A stretch of 54,651 nt of DNA from Opitutia bacterium Tous-C4FEB (GTDB lineage Bacteria > Verrucomicrobiota > Verrucomicrobiia > Opitutales > Opitutaceae). Numbering within the stretch: the first letter of the stretch is position 1; each line of letters starts with the position of its first letter. The stretch lies in contig NEVA01000023.1 of NCBI GenBank assembly GCA_002304445.1, positions 1 through 54,651 on the forward strand. Direction: 5' to 3'. Positions 18,801 through 25,284 of this stretch are shown here, piece by piece. The notes below the pieces were generated by a model, which was not told where the DNA came from, ran no database searches, and saw only the letters and a list, made by a program, of their open reading frames with translations. A program made the translations under genes and the position numbers.

Positions 18801-19485
18801 TGGTCCACGTGGTGGCGTCGCTCGACGTGATCGCGTACCCGTCTTCACCGACGGCGACGAAGGCCCGGCGGGCGTAGGTGACGCTCTCTACGAAAAAGCC
18901 GCCGGGAAGCGCTTTGGCGGCGTAGTTCGTCGCGTCGATGGTGGTGCGCACGAGACCGTTGTCGCCCGTGATGACAAATTGGCCGTAGGCGAAGATCAGG
19001 TCGCGCAGCCGGTCCGTGCTCGGACTGAGCTTGGTCCACGCGAGGCTGTCGGTGGAGGTGAGGAGTTCGCCGGATTCGGCGACGATCATCCAGCGCCCGC
19101 CGCCGTAGGCGACGCCGTTAAGCCGCGCGGTGGTGCCACTGGTGCGAGGTGTCCACATGATCGCGTCGGCCGATGTCAGAATGAGCCCACTCTCGCCGAC
19201 GGCCGTCCACGTGCCGGCGCCGTAGCCAACGCTCACGATCCACCGCGTCGGAAAGCCGGAGGAGCGTGTCGTCCAAGCGGTGCCGTCCGGCGAGGTGAGG
19301 ATCGTGCCCTGCTCGCCGACGGCGACCCACTGATTCGCGGCAAAGGCGACGCTCCAGAGATTGGCGGTCGTGCCGGAGGGACGCGCCACCCACGCGTCTT
19401 GGGCGCGAGAGGAAACACCCGCCATACCCACGGCCAACATCAAAAGGCTCAAAACGGATCGGGTGCGCATGAACGGGTTATACAT
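15880..19485 (-). CDS. Giant exported protein: YCF48-like propeller, Ig domains, delta-60 repeats, duplicated C-terminal module
   Basis: A 1201-residue secreted or surface protein. It has a signal peptide (MRTRSVLSLLMLAVGMAG to SSRAQ). Residues about 28-300 are six or seven repeats of the WTxxSSG...V(A)VGExGxIxTSxDxxxWT type, like YCF48/photosystem-stability propellers. An Ig-like domain lies at about 310-390. Delta-60 repeats at about 400-740 have the pattern L(N/x)xDGSxDxxFxP...QPDGKI. Ig/PKD-like domains follow at 765-930. Two copies of a 125-residue C-terminal module follow, sharing LIRGIGP/LIRAVGP and VPGNYTVQV/APGNYTALI. Role unknown; probably adhesion or sensing at the cell surface. 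Start is either 19485 or 19470 (MRTRS). A duplicate of its 5' end sits at 20918-21013. Confidence 0.8.
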   Translation of the reverse strand: MYNPFMRTRSVLSLLMLAVGMAGVSSRAQDAWVARPSGTTANLWSVAFAANQWVAVGEQGTILTSPDGTAWTTRSSGFPTRWIVSVGYGAGTWTAVGESGLILTSADAIMWTPRTSGTTARLNGVAYGGGRWMIVAESGELLTSTDSLAWTKLSPSTDRLRDLIFAYGQFVITGDNGLVRTTIDATNYAAKALPGGFFVESVTYARRAFVAVGEDGYAITSSDATTWTTLASGTTAYLRGITFFNGQFIAVGTAGAIVTTPAPGSTWTARASSSTATFTAVAASDVSVVTVGSGGTILRSVPVAAAPAIAVSPRSVTEVAGSNVLLSATAIGSPPLTYQWSFNGQPLAGQNSDQLFLSNAQSAQAGSYAVTVTNQLGSATSTAAVLQLAASNTPGPIVDSTFTPTLIMTAGVTAAVEQPDGKIIIGGSQFFVTAGVSPFALARLNVDGSLDATFNIGVGLNTGGSIAQLVLQPDGRVTVSGTFQTINNVARPNLARLNSDGSVDTTFIPAASASSNPNPKLSLQADGKILLLSSTRLLRLNLDGGLDPSFTAPSSSTLPASFALLNDGRILLCSASSIQRLNTNGTIDPTYLSMFKATDTIPLHKIQNSPDGRILYQEQFLATNPASLNSFISTGRLTPEGLLDVSWPKKQSSSRGTITRVSAADSRGYVYIASNVYENTPGRIVRSLARYDSNGSLDSTFDHSVNLFGGGPTALKTEPNGNITGIYPLRDGRALVTGDFTAFDATSRPNLVRLMATTTTEIRPPMIVSLTPDSASITPGSSPSLSVTAAGSGPLIYSWSSVVPAADSGKSTVSIPTNISGTYTATVTVTNRAGSVTSAPVRIVVAPSAPVLTAAPASLTASTGRTAVFNVAAAGSAPFTYQWFRGTTPVGTGTTLTLNPVTTADAGDYTVVVTNSLGSTRSSVAKLTVDSSARLANISTRAGTGPGDSTLIAGFVITGASAKKVLIRGIGPSLSAFGLGGLLPNPKITLYDGDRRVIATNDDFDRATTPNGLASGVSGFPLSNPTDAALVATLVPGNYTVQVTDSAARSGVALVEVYAADTTDNRISSLSSRAFVGAGPAIGICGITVEGERPRQFLIRAVGPTLSEFNVGDTLPDPFLTLTRASGVPVASNDNWGSVGSGSQITAATAAVGAFALPAASKDSALLITLAPGNYTALISGVNDVTGVAIIEVYEMPLPGP

Positions 19486-19850
19486 AAACGAAAAGCGTTC
19501 CGTCGACTAGTGAGTGTCGCAAAATCGCTACGCGCCTAGCCCCACCGCCTACTTCGCCGTCCCGAGGTTAAAAAAATCCTCACGTTCTTCGTCTGTCGTC
19601 CGGCCGCGATGATATCCAGCCGCCCGTCGCCATCGAGGTCCGCCAGTTTCAAATCCTCCACGGCGACTTCGGTCCCGCCGATCTCAAACCTCTGCGCGCC
19701 CACCCCCGCCGCGTCCCCCGGCACATAGAGCCGGATCCCCGGCGCCCCACGCGGATTCATCGCCCGCCAGCCTGCCACGATCTGCGGTGAGCCGATCCCG
19801 AGCACATCGTCCAACGCGAGGGCGTGGCCGTCTTTCAGCGTCTCATCGGG
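19397..19850. repeat. Direct repeat copy A (5' end of Ig gene + 3' end of VCBS gene)
   Basis: About 455 bases matching copy B at roughly 20922-21380 in the same orientation. The VCBS coding part is about 95% identical by eye; the intergenic part is more diverged. Copy A keeps the Ig-gene 5' end joined to its full gene, but its VCBS part is cut off at 19850. The two copies flank the AbrB/PIN toxin-antitoxin segment. Confidence 0.85.
19536..19850 (-). pseudogene. Remnant A: last ~100 codons of the VCBS/FG-GAP gene, frameshifted
   Basis: The minus strand reads the C-terminal ~100 residues of the protein at 21081-22238, including EIGGTEVAVEDLKLADLDGD. The upstream part is missing: homology stops abruptly at 19850. 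Near the end a single base is lost in the T-run of the RIFFNLGTK segment (ATTTTTTTAACCTC here, ATTTTCTTCAACCTC in the intact gene). The original stop is therefore out of frame. It is a dead duplicate. Confidence 0.88.
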
Positions 19851-19858
19851 CTAAAAAA

Positions 19859-19930
19859 AGGGTCCAACTTCGCATTTTGTCCTCTGCAGAGAAAATGACA
19901 AAGTGCAAGGTGTGCACCTCTTCGGCTCGG
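19859..19930. repeat. Left inverted-repeat hairpin of the AbrB/PIN segment
   Basis: GTCCAACTTCGCATTTTGTC at about 19861-19880 is an imperfect inverted copy of GACAAAGTGCAAGGTGTG at 19897-19914, which is followed by CTCTTCGGCTCGG (to 19930). A related structure lies at 20812-20912 on the other side of the toxin-antitoxin genes. Together they look like paired ends of an inserted segment. Confidence 0.55.
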
Positions 19931-20016
19931 CTTTCGGTGAAGGGTTTGGCCAGGGCTCGCAATTCCGGTCGCGACATGGCGACCGGCGAGTGGCGAGTGG
20001 CTCCCAGCCAAAGGAA

Positions 20017-20049
20017 AACGCCGTCGCGGGCAGGCCCGCAAACGGCGTT
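20017..20049 (-). terminator. Terminator hairpin after the AbrB/PIN module
   Basis: AACGCCGT at 20017-20024 pairs with ACGGCGTT at 20042-20049, with a second inner stem GCGGGC/GCCCGC. Read on the minus strand, the stem is followed by TTTTCC. It lies about 30 bases past the PIN stop, a fitting place for an intrinsic terminator of the module. Confidence 0.65.
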
Positions 20050-20075
20050 TCTTGGCGGCTAAAAAAGGAAGCGGC

Positions 20076-20498
20076 TCAGAGCACGCCCTGGGCGCGTTGC
20101 TCCACCAAAAACTCGCCCGGCGTGGCGATGCGCAGGCCGTAAACCTCGCGGCCGAGTTTCGTGTGGAAGTCGCCCTCGTCGAGGTTGAGCAGCCAATCCG
20201 ACCGTACCGCCAAGGCCGCGATGACGACAGGGCGATCCTTGGCCTTCGGGAAGACGAGCGGCTTGTCGAGCGCTACGCTCGCCCGCACGAAGCGCACGCG
20301 CGGCGCGATCTCGTTTTTCCAAGCGGTCGCGGCGGAGCGGCCCACCTTCGGCAGATTGCGGCGCGTCTCCTCGTCGCAGTAGTCGGAGCTGACGAGTTCC
20401 CAGCCGCGCGCCGCCGCCTCGGTCACGACGAAGCGCGACGCGCCTTTCCCCGATCCTGACGCGGCGAGCAAGACGCTCGTATCGAGAAAGAGCCTCAC
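20076..20498 (-). CDS. PIN-domain putative toxin (VapC-like)
   Basis: A 140-residue PIN-domain protein. The N-terminal RLFLDTSVLLAA carries the first catalytic aspartate (D6), DEETRRNL gives a middle acidic site, and LLNLDEGDF the C-terminal acidic residues. Such proteins are Mg-dependent RNases neutralised by an AbrB- or Phd-type partner. The GTG start at 20498 is chosen because it overlaps the antitoxin stop by 4 bp (GTGA); a longer frame from 20561 runs over the antitoxin gene. Function as toxin is inferred from family and gene order. Confidence 0.82.
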   Translation of the reverse strand: MRLFLDTSVLLAASGSGKGASRFVVTEAAARGWELVSSDYCDEETRRNLPKVGRSAATAWKNEIAPRVRFVRASVALDKPLVFPKAKDRPVVIAALAVRSDWLLNLDEGDFHTKLGREVYGLRIATPGEFLVEQRAQGVL

Positions 20499-20743
20499 TT
20501 TCTCTTGGCCTTCCCGGCGGCTTGGAACGTCTTCATGTCCGCCTCGTCGCGGGCGATCCACGCTTGGATTTGCGCTTTGGGGATGTCGCGCACGGGTACG
20601 GTCGCCGCCGGGTGCAGGAACAGCCCGCCGTCGCGCTCCTCGACGAGGAGCATCGGATGGCGGAGCTTATCGAGGCCCATCTTGCGCCGAAGTTCGGGCG
20701 GTAGCGTCAGGCTGCCGCGTTTGGAGAGAGCGAGTATCGTCAT
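20495..20743 (-). CDS. AbrB/SpoVT-family putative antitoxin
   Basis: An 82-residue protein with a swapped-hairpin AbrB DNA-binding domain: MTILALSKRGSLTLPPELRR followed by KMGLDKLRHPMLLVEERDG. The C-terminal half (RDIPKAQIQAWIARDEADMK) is a likely toxin-binding helix. The ATG at 20743 is preferred to one at 20758 because the family domain begins exactly there and a perfect palindrome occupies the bases upstream. Its stop overlaps the PIN start. Confidence 0.82.
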   Translation of the reverse strand: MTILALSKRGSLTLPPELRRKMGLDKLRHPMLLVEERDGGLFLHPAATVPVRDIPKAQIQAWIARDEADMKTFQAAGKAKRK

Positions 20744-20765
20744 GCGGCAATGCTGCATTGCCGCA
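20743..20765. promoter_or_regulatory. Perfect palindromic operator at the AbrB start codon
   Basis: TGCGGCAATG-CTG-CATTGCCGCA: two perfect 10-base arms with a 3-base spacer, ending at the antitoxin ATG. AbrB-type antitoxins bind such dyads, often with the toxin, to repress their own promoter. The position over the start supports autoregulation; direct binding is inference. Confidence 0.7.
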
Positions 20766-20811
20766 ATACGCCGCGCAAGCCTCGCGAGGCGCGAGCTTCG
20801 CGCCGGGGTCA

Positions 20812-20912
20812 GCCGAAGGAGTCAAACTTTGCACTTTTCACCTTGGCCTGATTCTCAGGGCAATGGGGTTTGGGTCCGTGCACTAAGTGCGAAGTTTTTG
20901 GCCTCTTCGGCT
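20812..20912. repeat. Right inverted-repeat hairpin of the AbrB/PIN segment
   Basis: GCCGAAGGAGTCAAACTTTG at 20812-20831 (continuing CACTTT) is an imperfect inverted copy of the 20885-20912 stretch that begins AAGTGCGAAGTTTTTGG and ends CTCTTCGGCT. The right-hand arm also resembles, in direct orientation, the left-end repeat at 19901-19930. Confidence 0.55.
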
Positions 20913-20917
20913 CGGAC

Positions 20918-21013
20918 TCATGAGTCCTGGGCCCGCGAGGAAACACCCGACATACCCACGGCCAACACCAGAAGGCTCAAAACGGATCGCGTGCGCATGA
21001 TTGCGATAGACAT
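20918..21013 (-). pseudogene. Orphan signal-peptide copy of the Ig/delta-60 gene 5' end
   Basis: The minus strand encodes 31 residues containing MRTRSVLSLLVLAVGMSG and SSRAQDS, then TGA. This is a near copy of the signal peptide of the giant protein at 15880-19485, cut off right after the cleavage site. It belongs to the ~455-bp duplicated block (copy B) and is a truncated gene remnant, although it could still be translated. Confidence 0.8.
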
Positions 21014-21380
21014 AAACGAAACGCGTTTAGTCTGATCGTGAGCGTCGCAGAATCGCCGCACCCTTTCTTGCGCTCTGCGCCTACTTCGTCCCGAGGTTGA
21101 AGAAAATCCGTACGTTCTTCGTCTGTCGTCCGGCCGCGATGATATCCAGCCGCCCGTCGCCATCGAGGTCCGCCAGTTTCAAATCTTCCACGGCGACTTC
21201 GGTCCCGCCGATCTCAAACCTCTGCGCGCCCACGCCCGCCGCGTCGCCCGGAACATAGAGCCGGATCCCCGGCGCCCCGCGCGGAGTCATCGCCCGCCAG
21301 CCCGCCACGATCTGCGGCGAGCCGAGCCCGAGCACATCGCCCACCGCCAAGGCGTGGCCGTCTTTCAGCGTTTCATCGAG
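20922..21380. repeat. Direct repeat copy B (truncated Ig 5' end + intact VCBS 3' end)
   Basis: Counterpart of the block at 19397-19850. Here the VCBS gene is whole and the Ig gene is reduced to its signal peptide, the reverse of copy A. The arrangement is what single-crossover integration or a tandem duplication across this junction would give. Confidence 0.85.
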
Positions 21381-22238
21381 CACCCGCCGCTTCCACTTGC
21401 CGCCCGGTGCCCCGGGTTCGAGATAGAGCGCCACGGTGTTCCCGTGCATCGGCTCGATCGTCGCGAGGAATCGCCGGGTTCCACCCAGCCGGCCTTCGCG
21501 GATTTCCCCGGCAGGTTGGTCGGTTAACTGCCGGTTTTTCCACCCGCCGGCCGTCCGGCCAAAATACCAGATCCCTTCCTTGCCCGCCGCCAACAACTCC
21601 TCCTCCGGATCGACGTCCCAGTTGATCGCCTGGAAATTGTGCGAGGCGTGCATGAAGTCGCCGACGACCGCCGTCTTCCATTCCTGCCGTGGATCTTTCG
21701 GCACCGTATAGGTCAACAGCTTCGCTCCCGCCCCCGCGTTGTTCTTGTTGCCCCGCCCGTGGAGCGGCTGGACGGCCAACTCATACTTGCCTGCGGAATT
21801 TTTCACCCAGTGCATCCGGTGCACTGTGGGTTTGTGCGGCAGCCGCACCGGCTCCCAACGTTGCGTGCGGTCCGCCGGCGCGATCAGGAAAAAAACCGCG
21901 CCGCTGTTGACCGTGTCGCCGGGATTCCATTCCGCGCCCACCGCGACTTCGCAGCGACCGTCGCCATCGATGTCCGCCGCCGCGATGCACACGTTGTCTT
22001 TCTCCGTAAGATTTTCCGCGATCACGAATTTCTTCCACGTGGGATTCCGATACCAAGCGATCTGTTTTTTGTCGGCGAGCAACACGTCGGGCTTCCCGTC
22101 GCCATCGACGTCGGCGATCGCGAGTCCGTAGCCGATTTCGATCTTCGTATCGATGTCCACGACCCGGAACTTCGGCGCCGCCAATTCCGCCGCCACCGCT
22201 ACTCCGCCCGCCAGCACCCAAATCAGAAGGTAACGCAT
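21081..22238 (-). CDS. Exported VCBS/FG-GAP repeat protein
   Basis: A protein of 385 residues (389 if it starts at a GTG at 22250) with a signal peptide (MRYLLIWVLAGGVAVAAE). It contains FG-GAP/VCBS calcium-binding blades of the form DVDGDGKPDVLLAD, DIDGDGRCEVAVG and DLDGDGRLDIIAAG, consistent with an integrin-alpha-like beta propeller outside the cytoplasm. Function unknown; relatives occur beside polysaccharide-use genes. Two broken copies of its 3' end lie at 14921 and 19536. It is paralogous in type, not closely, to the protein at 34609. Confidence 0.82.
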   Translation of the reverse strand: MRYLLIWVLAGGVAVAAELAAPKFRVVDIDTKIEIGYGLAIADVDGDGKPDVLLADKKQIAWYRNPTWKKFVIAENLTEKDNVCIAAADIDGDGRCEVAVGAEWNPGDTVNSGAVFFLIAPADRTQRWEPVRLPHKPTVHRMHWVKNSAGKYELAVQPLHGRGNKNNAGAGAKLLTYTVPKDPRQEWKTAVVGDFMHASHNFQAINWDVDPEEELLAAGKEGIWYFGRTAGGWKNRQLTDQPAGEIREGRLGGTRRFLATIEPMHGNTVALYLEPGAPGGKWKRRVLDETLKDGHALAVGDVLGLGSPQIVAGWRAMTPRGAPGIRLYVPGDAAGVGAQRFEIGGTEVAVEDLKLADLDGDGRLDIIAAGRQTKNVRIFFNLGTK

Positions 22239-22461
22239 CCGCCATTTCACTCAGGCCCCGGCCGAAAAAGCAAAACTCCCTTGAGCGGGGCCGCTACCCC
22301 GGGCGATTTTCGTCAAAATCTGCGCGGAAAAGCGCAAAACAAGCGGGGAATTTCCGCTGCTATCGGCGTATCTTACGGGAACCCCTTGCCTCTCCCGCGT
22401 TCAAGCCCCCGCCGATCCCCGCCAGTTTTTCCGCCCGCATTCGATTCCACCCCGCTCCTCC

Positions 22462-22938
22462 ATGAATTCTCAATCTGCCACTCTTTCGCTTGCCGAGGCC
22501 ACCTCTGACGATGCGGTCGAACTCAACGTCGCCGTCATTTACGAGAACTTGGCCGCCGGCCACCGGGCGCTCGCCTTTATCGCCAACCTTAATCAGCACC
22601 TGCACACCGAGGTGTCGTTGAAGCCCAGTCTCTGGCGCTTTGATCTGCTCGACCATCCCCGGTTTCGGGCTCAGGCCTCGCTCGCGGCCGACCGCGCCGA
22701 GCTCATCTTTATCTCGGCCGACCAGTGCGCTCAACTGCCCGCACCCGTGAGCACTTGGGTCGAGGAATGCCGGCCCCGGCATTCCTCCGAGGCCCGTGCG
22801 CTGATCTTCCTGAACGCATCCGCCGACCTGACTACGCTGTCTCTCGAAAGTGACGCCGGCGTTTACACCGCCAGCCAACCCCGTCCGCGGTCCGATCCCG
22901 CCGCCGAACCCTGCTTCGCGGTCAACTCCGACCGGTGA
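22462..22938 (+). CDS. Hypothetical protein, 158 residues
   Basis: I do not recognise the family. The N-terminal half has a strand-helix pattern (LNVAVIYENLAAGHRALAFI then a leucine/tryptophan-rich segment) and a second strand-like block (RAELIFISAD), reminiscent of an incomplete receiver-like alpha/beta fold. The last ~40 residues look disordered. No signal peptide or membrane helix is seen. It stands alone between two minus-strand genes with about 220 bp upstream, so it has its own promoter. The start is preceded by a pyrimidine-rich tract, not a ribosome-binding site. Confidence 0.6.
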   Translation: MNSQSATLSLAEATSDDAVELNVAVIYENLAAGHRALAFIANLNQHLHTEVSLKPSLWRFDLLDHPRFRAQASLAADRAELIFISADQCAQLPAPVSTWVEECRPRHSSEARALIFLNASADLTTLSLESDAGVYTASQPRPRSDPAAEPCFAVNSDR

Positions 22939-22993
22939 TCCCGCCGTTCAAGGCAGTCCAAGCGAGCGACAAGAGCGGGTTGAGGTTTACGAA

Positions 22994-23010
22994 GCCCCGT
23001 GATTCGGGGC
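22994..23010. terminator. Short hairpin between convergent genes
   Basis: GCCCCG at 22994-22999 and CGGGGC at 23005-23010 around a TGATT loop. It lies between the convergent stops of the hypothetical gene and the sugar-binding protein gene and could serve both directions. No T-run follows on either side. Confidence 0.45.
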
Positions 23011-23021
23011 GGGGCGCCCGA

Positions 23022-23984
23022 TCACTTCGGCAGCCAGGTTTCCCAGCTCTTCGCGATAGCTTCGACGTTGGCGCGGGTGACCGGGATCAGTGCGGTGTTC
23101 GCGATGGCTTGCGGCGGGGATTTCTTTAGCAGGAGTTTGTTGACGAGGCTTTCGACGGCCAGGCGGCCGTAGCCATAGACATCTTGGCCAAGCAGCAATT
23201 GCACGTGCCCGCTGCGCACGTAGCCGAGTTGCTGCGGGAGTGCGTCGATCGACACGCACTTGATCGTGCCGGCCGGCCATTTGAGCGCGTTGTCGGTGAA
23301 CAAGGGCCAGCCGCCGAGCAGGCCCCAGCCGGTGATGTCGGGATTCGCCTGCATCACTTGCTCGATCTTCGCGACGGCATCCTGCGGCGTTTCCTTGTGG
23401 TAAAAAATATCCACGAGCCGGATGCCGGGAAACTTCTTCGCGGCGGCGCGAAAACCGGCGGCGCGTTGCTGGAGATTGACGGCGTTGGGATTGCCGTCGA
23501 TGGCGGCGACCACGCCCTTGCCGCCGAGTTCGTTGGCAAGCGCCTCAAACGTCGCCGCGCCCGCCGCGTAGTCGTCGATACCGATCGAGATGAATCGTTT
23601 GCTCGCCGGAGCGTCGCCCGAGAACGTCGCGACCGGCACACCTTGCGCCACGGCTTTGTTGATGGTGTCGGTCACTTTGTTGGCGTCGGAGCAACTGATG
23701 ATGATGCCGTCGGCCCCGTTGAGCAGGAGCTGTTCGATGAACTCGGCTTGTTTCTGCGCGTCCTCTTCGTTGGGGGTGCGCCAGTCGATTTTGACCGTGA
23801 TCCCGTGTTGTTTCCCAAGGTCGCGGGCGGCGTCGTTGGCCCCGGCGCGGGCGGCTTCGAAGAAAGGGTTGCCCGCTGATTTCGCGACCATGCCGAGAGT
23901 GTAGGTCTGCTGGGCGAAGCCGAGCGGGGCAACGAGGCTGGCGGCGAGCAGGAGCAGGGTGGGGCGGAGCAGGTTCATCGTCAT
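23022..23984 (-). CDS. Periplasmic sugar-binding protein (ABC type, Peripla_BP_4)
   Basis: A 320-residue protein with a signal peptide (ends near APLGFAQ) and the fold of ribose/galactose-type substrate-binding proteins: TYTLGMVAKSAGNPFFEAA at the start, GADGIIISCSDANKV, TFSGDAP and a C-terminal GYGRLAVESLVNKLL. It should bind a monosaccharide or related ligand in the periplasm. No permease or ATPase gene is nearby, so it either serves a transporter elsewhere or a sensor. The start at 23984 has an alternative ATG two codons later. Confidence 0.85.
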   Translation of the reverse strand: MTMNLLRPTLLLLAASLVAPLGFAQQTYTLGMVAKSAGNPFFEAARAGANDAARDLGKQHGITVKIDWRTPNEEDAQKQAEFIEQLLLNGADGIIISCSDANKVTDTINKAVAQGVPVATFSGDAPASKRFISIGIDDYAAGAATFEALANELGGKGVVAAIDGNPNAVNLQQRAAGFRAAAKKFPGIRLVDIFYHKETPQDAVAKIEQVMQANPDITGWGLLGGWPLFTDNALKWPAGTIKCVSIDALPQQLGYVRSGHVQLLLGQDVYGYGRLAVESLVNKLLLKKSPPQAIANTALIPVTRANVEAIAKSWETWLPK

Positions 23985-24041
23985 GAGTTACGGGCGCCGC
24001 GCCGGACGGACCAACTCAAAAACGTGCGCGCCCGCACTTTC

Positions 24042-24971
24042 TCAGCGGGGCCGGTCGCGCCAACGCCAACCGCCCGCCAGCAGACTGCCGATCACCGAGT
24101 GGAACACGCTGGATATCGCGCAGGGCACGGCGGTGAGCGGGTCCGCAAAATTTTGGCGCGCCAACACCACGCCGAGCCCGCTGTTTTGCATGCCCACCTC
24201 GATGGAGATCGTGCGGCAGGTCGTCTCGGTCTGGCCCGTGAGCCGCGCCAACAGATAACCGACGCCAAACCCGCCGGCGTGCAGCAAGAATACCGCGAGC
24301 ACGAGCGGGCCGGCGCTGGCCCGGATGGCCGGTGCGTTGGCCCCCACGATGCTCGACACGATCAGCATGACGCCGAGCACCGAAGCCAACGGCGCGGCCG
24401 GGAGCACCGAGGCCACGGCGCGCGGGGCGACACGACGGAGGACCAAGCCCAACAGAACCGGCAGCACCACCACTTGCGCCGTGCTCATGAAGAGGCCCCA
24501 GCCGTCGACCTTGACCCAGGTGCCGGCTAGCCAACTCGTGAGCAACGGGGTCATGAAGACGGCCGCAAAGGTCGAACACATCGTCATCACGACCGAAAGC
24601 GCGACATCGGCGCGCGCCAGATAGGTGACGATGTTCGACGCGGTGCCGCCGGGACAGCACGCGACGAGGATCAGCCCGACGGCGAAAGGCCCATCGAGTT
24701 GCAGCGCTTGGGCGATGCCCCAGCCGAGCCCGGGCATGATCGTATATTGGGCGACGAAGCCGATGGCGATCGGCCGTGGCATCATGCCGATGCGTTTAAA
24801 ATCCGCCGGCTCCAACGTGAGCCCCATCCCGAGCATCACGAGGGCGAGGGTCCAGACGATCCACGGTCCGGAAAACCACGTGAACACGGTGGGCTCCACG
24901 AGCGCGATCCCGGCTCCGACCAAAATCCAGAGCGGGAAAGCATCGGCGGCGAGCGAGAGAAATCGGGGCAT
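24042..24971 (-). CDS. Bile acid:sodium symporter (BASS) family transporter
   Basis: A 309-residue inner-membrane protein with about nine or ten hydrophobic helices. Family landmarks are the LALVMLGMGLTLEPADF block, the CCPGGTASNIVTYLA crossover motif (residues about 105-120, sodium site) and IEVGMQNSGLGVVLA. Family members move organic anions with sodium: bile acids, pantoate, 2-keto acids and others. The substrate here is unknown. It runs in the same direction as the sugar-binding protein gene, about 57 bp upstream of its start, and may be co-transcribed. Confidence 0.88.
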   Translation of the reverse strand: MPRFLSLAADAFPLWILVGAGIALVEPTVFTWFSGPWIVWTLALVMLGMGLTLEPADFKRIGMMPRPIAIGFVAQYTIMPGLGWGIAQALQLDGPFAVGLILVACCPGGTASNIVTYLARADVALSVVMTMCSTFAAVFMTPLLTSWLAGTWVKVDGWGLFMSTAQVVVLPVLLGLVLRRVAPRAVASVLPAAPLASVLGVMLIVSSIVGANAPAIRASAGPLVLAVFLLHAGGFGVGYLLARLTGQTETTCRTISIEVGMQNSGLGVVLARQNFADPLTAVPCAISSVFHSVIGSLLAGGWRWRDRPR

Positions 24972-25284
24972 CGCGCCAACGTGGTTACCGCTCGCCGAGA
25001 TGGGAATAGAAAAACAGCGGGTGTGAATTCGGAGGTTGAGTCAGCGGCGCGTGATGAAAGTAGCAGGGGCATCTCGCGCATGACTGAACGGGCATCGTGC
25101 CCGTCGTTTCCGATCCCCTGGGCGGGGCGCCGACGCCACCTCGAGCCTTGGCTTTGCATTCCGTTTCGCCGACGTCGTCGGCTCACGCGGGAATCTCTTG
25201 CCACGCTCCGCGCCAATTTTCGTGATGAAGATGGCTCCGTTTTTGCCGCCTCGGCTGCGGCACCCACTCCCTTTTTCCCCACCC
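24972..25284. other. Divergent intergenic region, 313 bp
   Basis: It lies between the divergent BASS transporter and the DenD-like gene, so it should carry both promoters, though I cannot assign them. One clear palindrome is ACGGGCA-TCG-TGCCCGT at 25088-25104. No gene or RNA is recognised. Confidence 0.4.

Noticed and set aside
15880-19485. Photosystem II assembly factor
   Set aside because: The YCF48-like repeats are only one domain of a secreted Ig/delta-60 protein in a non-phototroph (no chlorophyll genes); a role in photosystem assembly is unlikely.
19397-21380. Insertion sequence
   Set aside because: The flanking repeats are direct duplicates of host genes, and no transposase lies between them; only a toxin-antitoxin pair.
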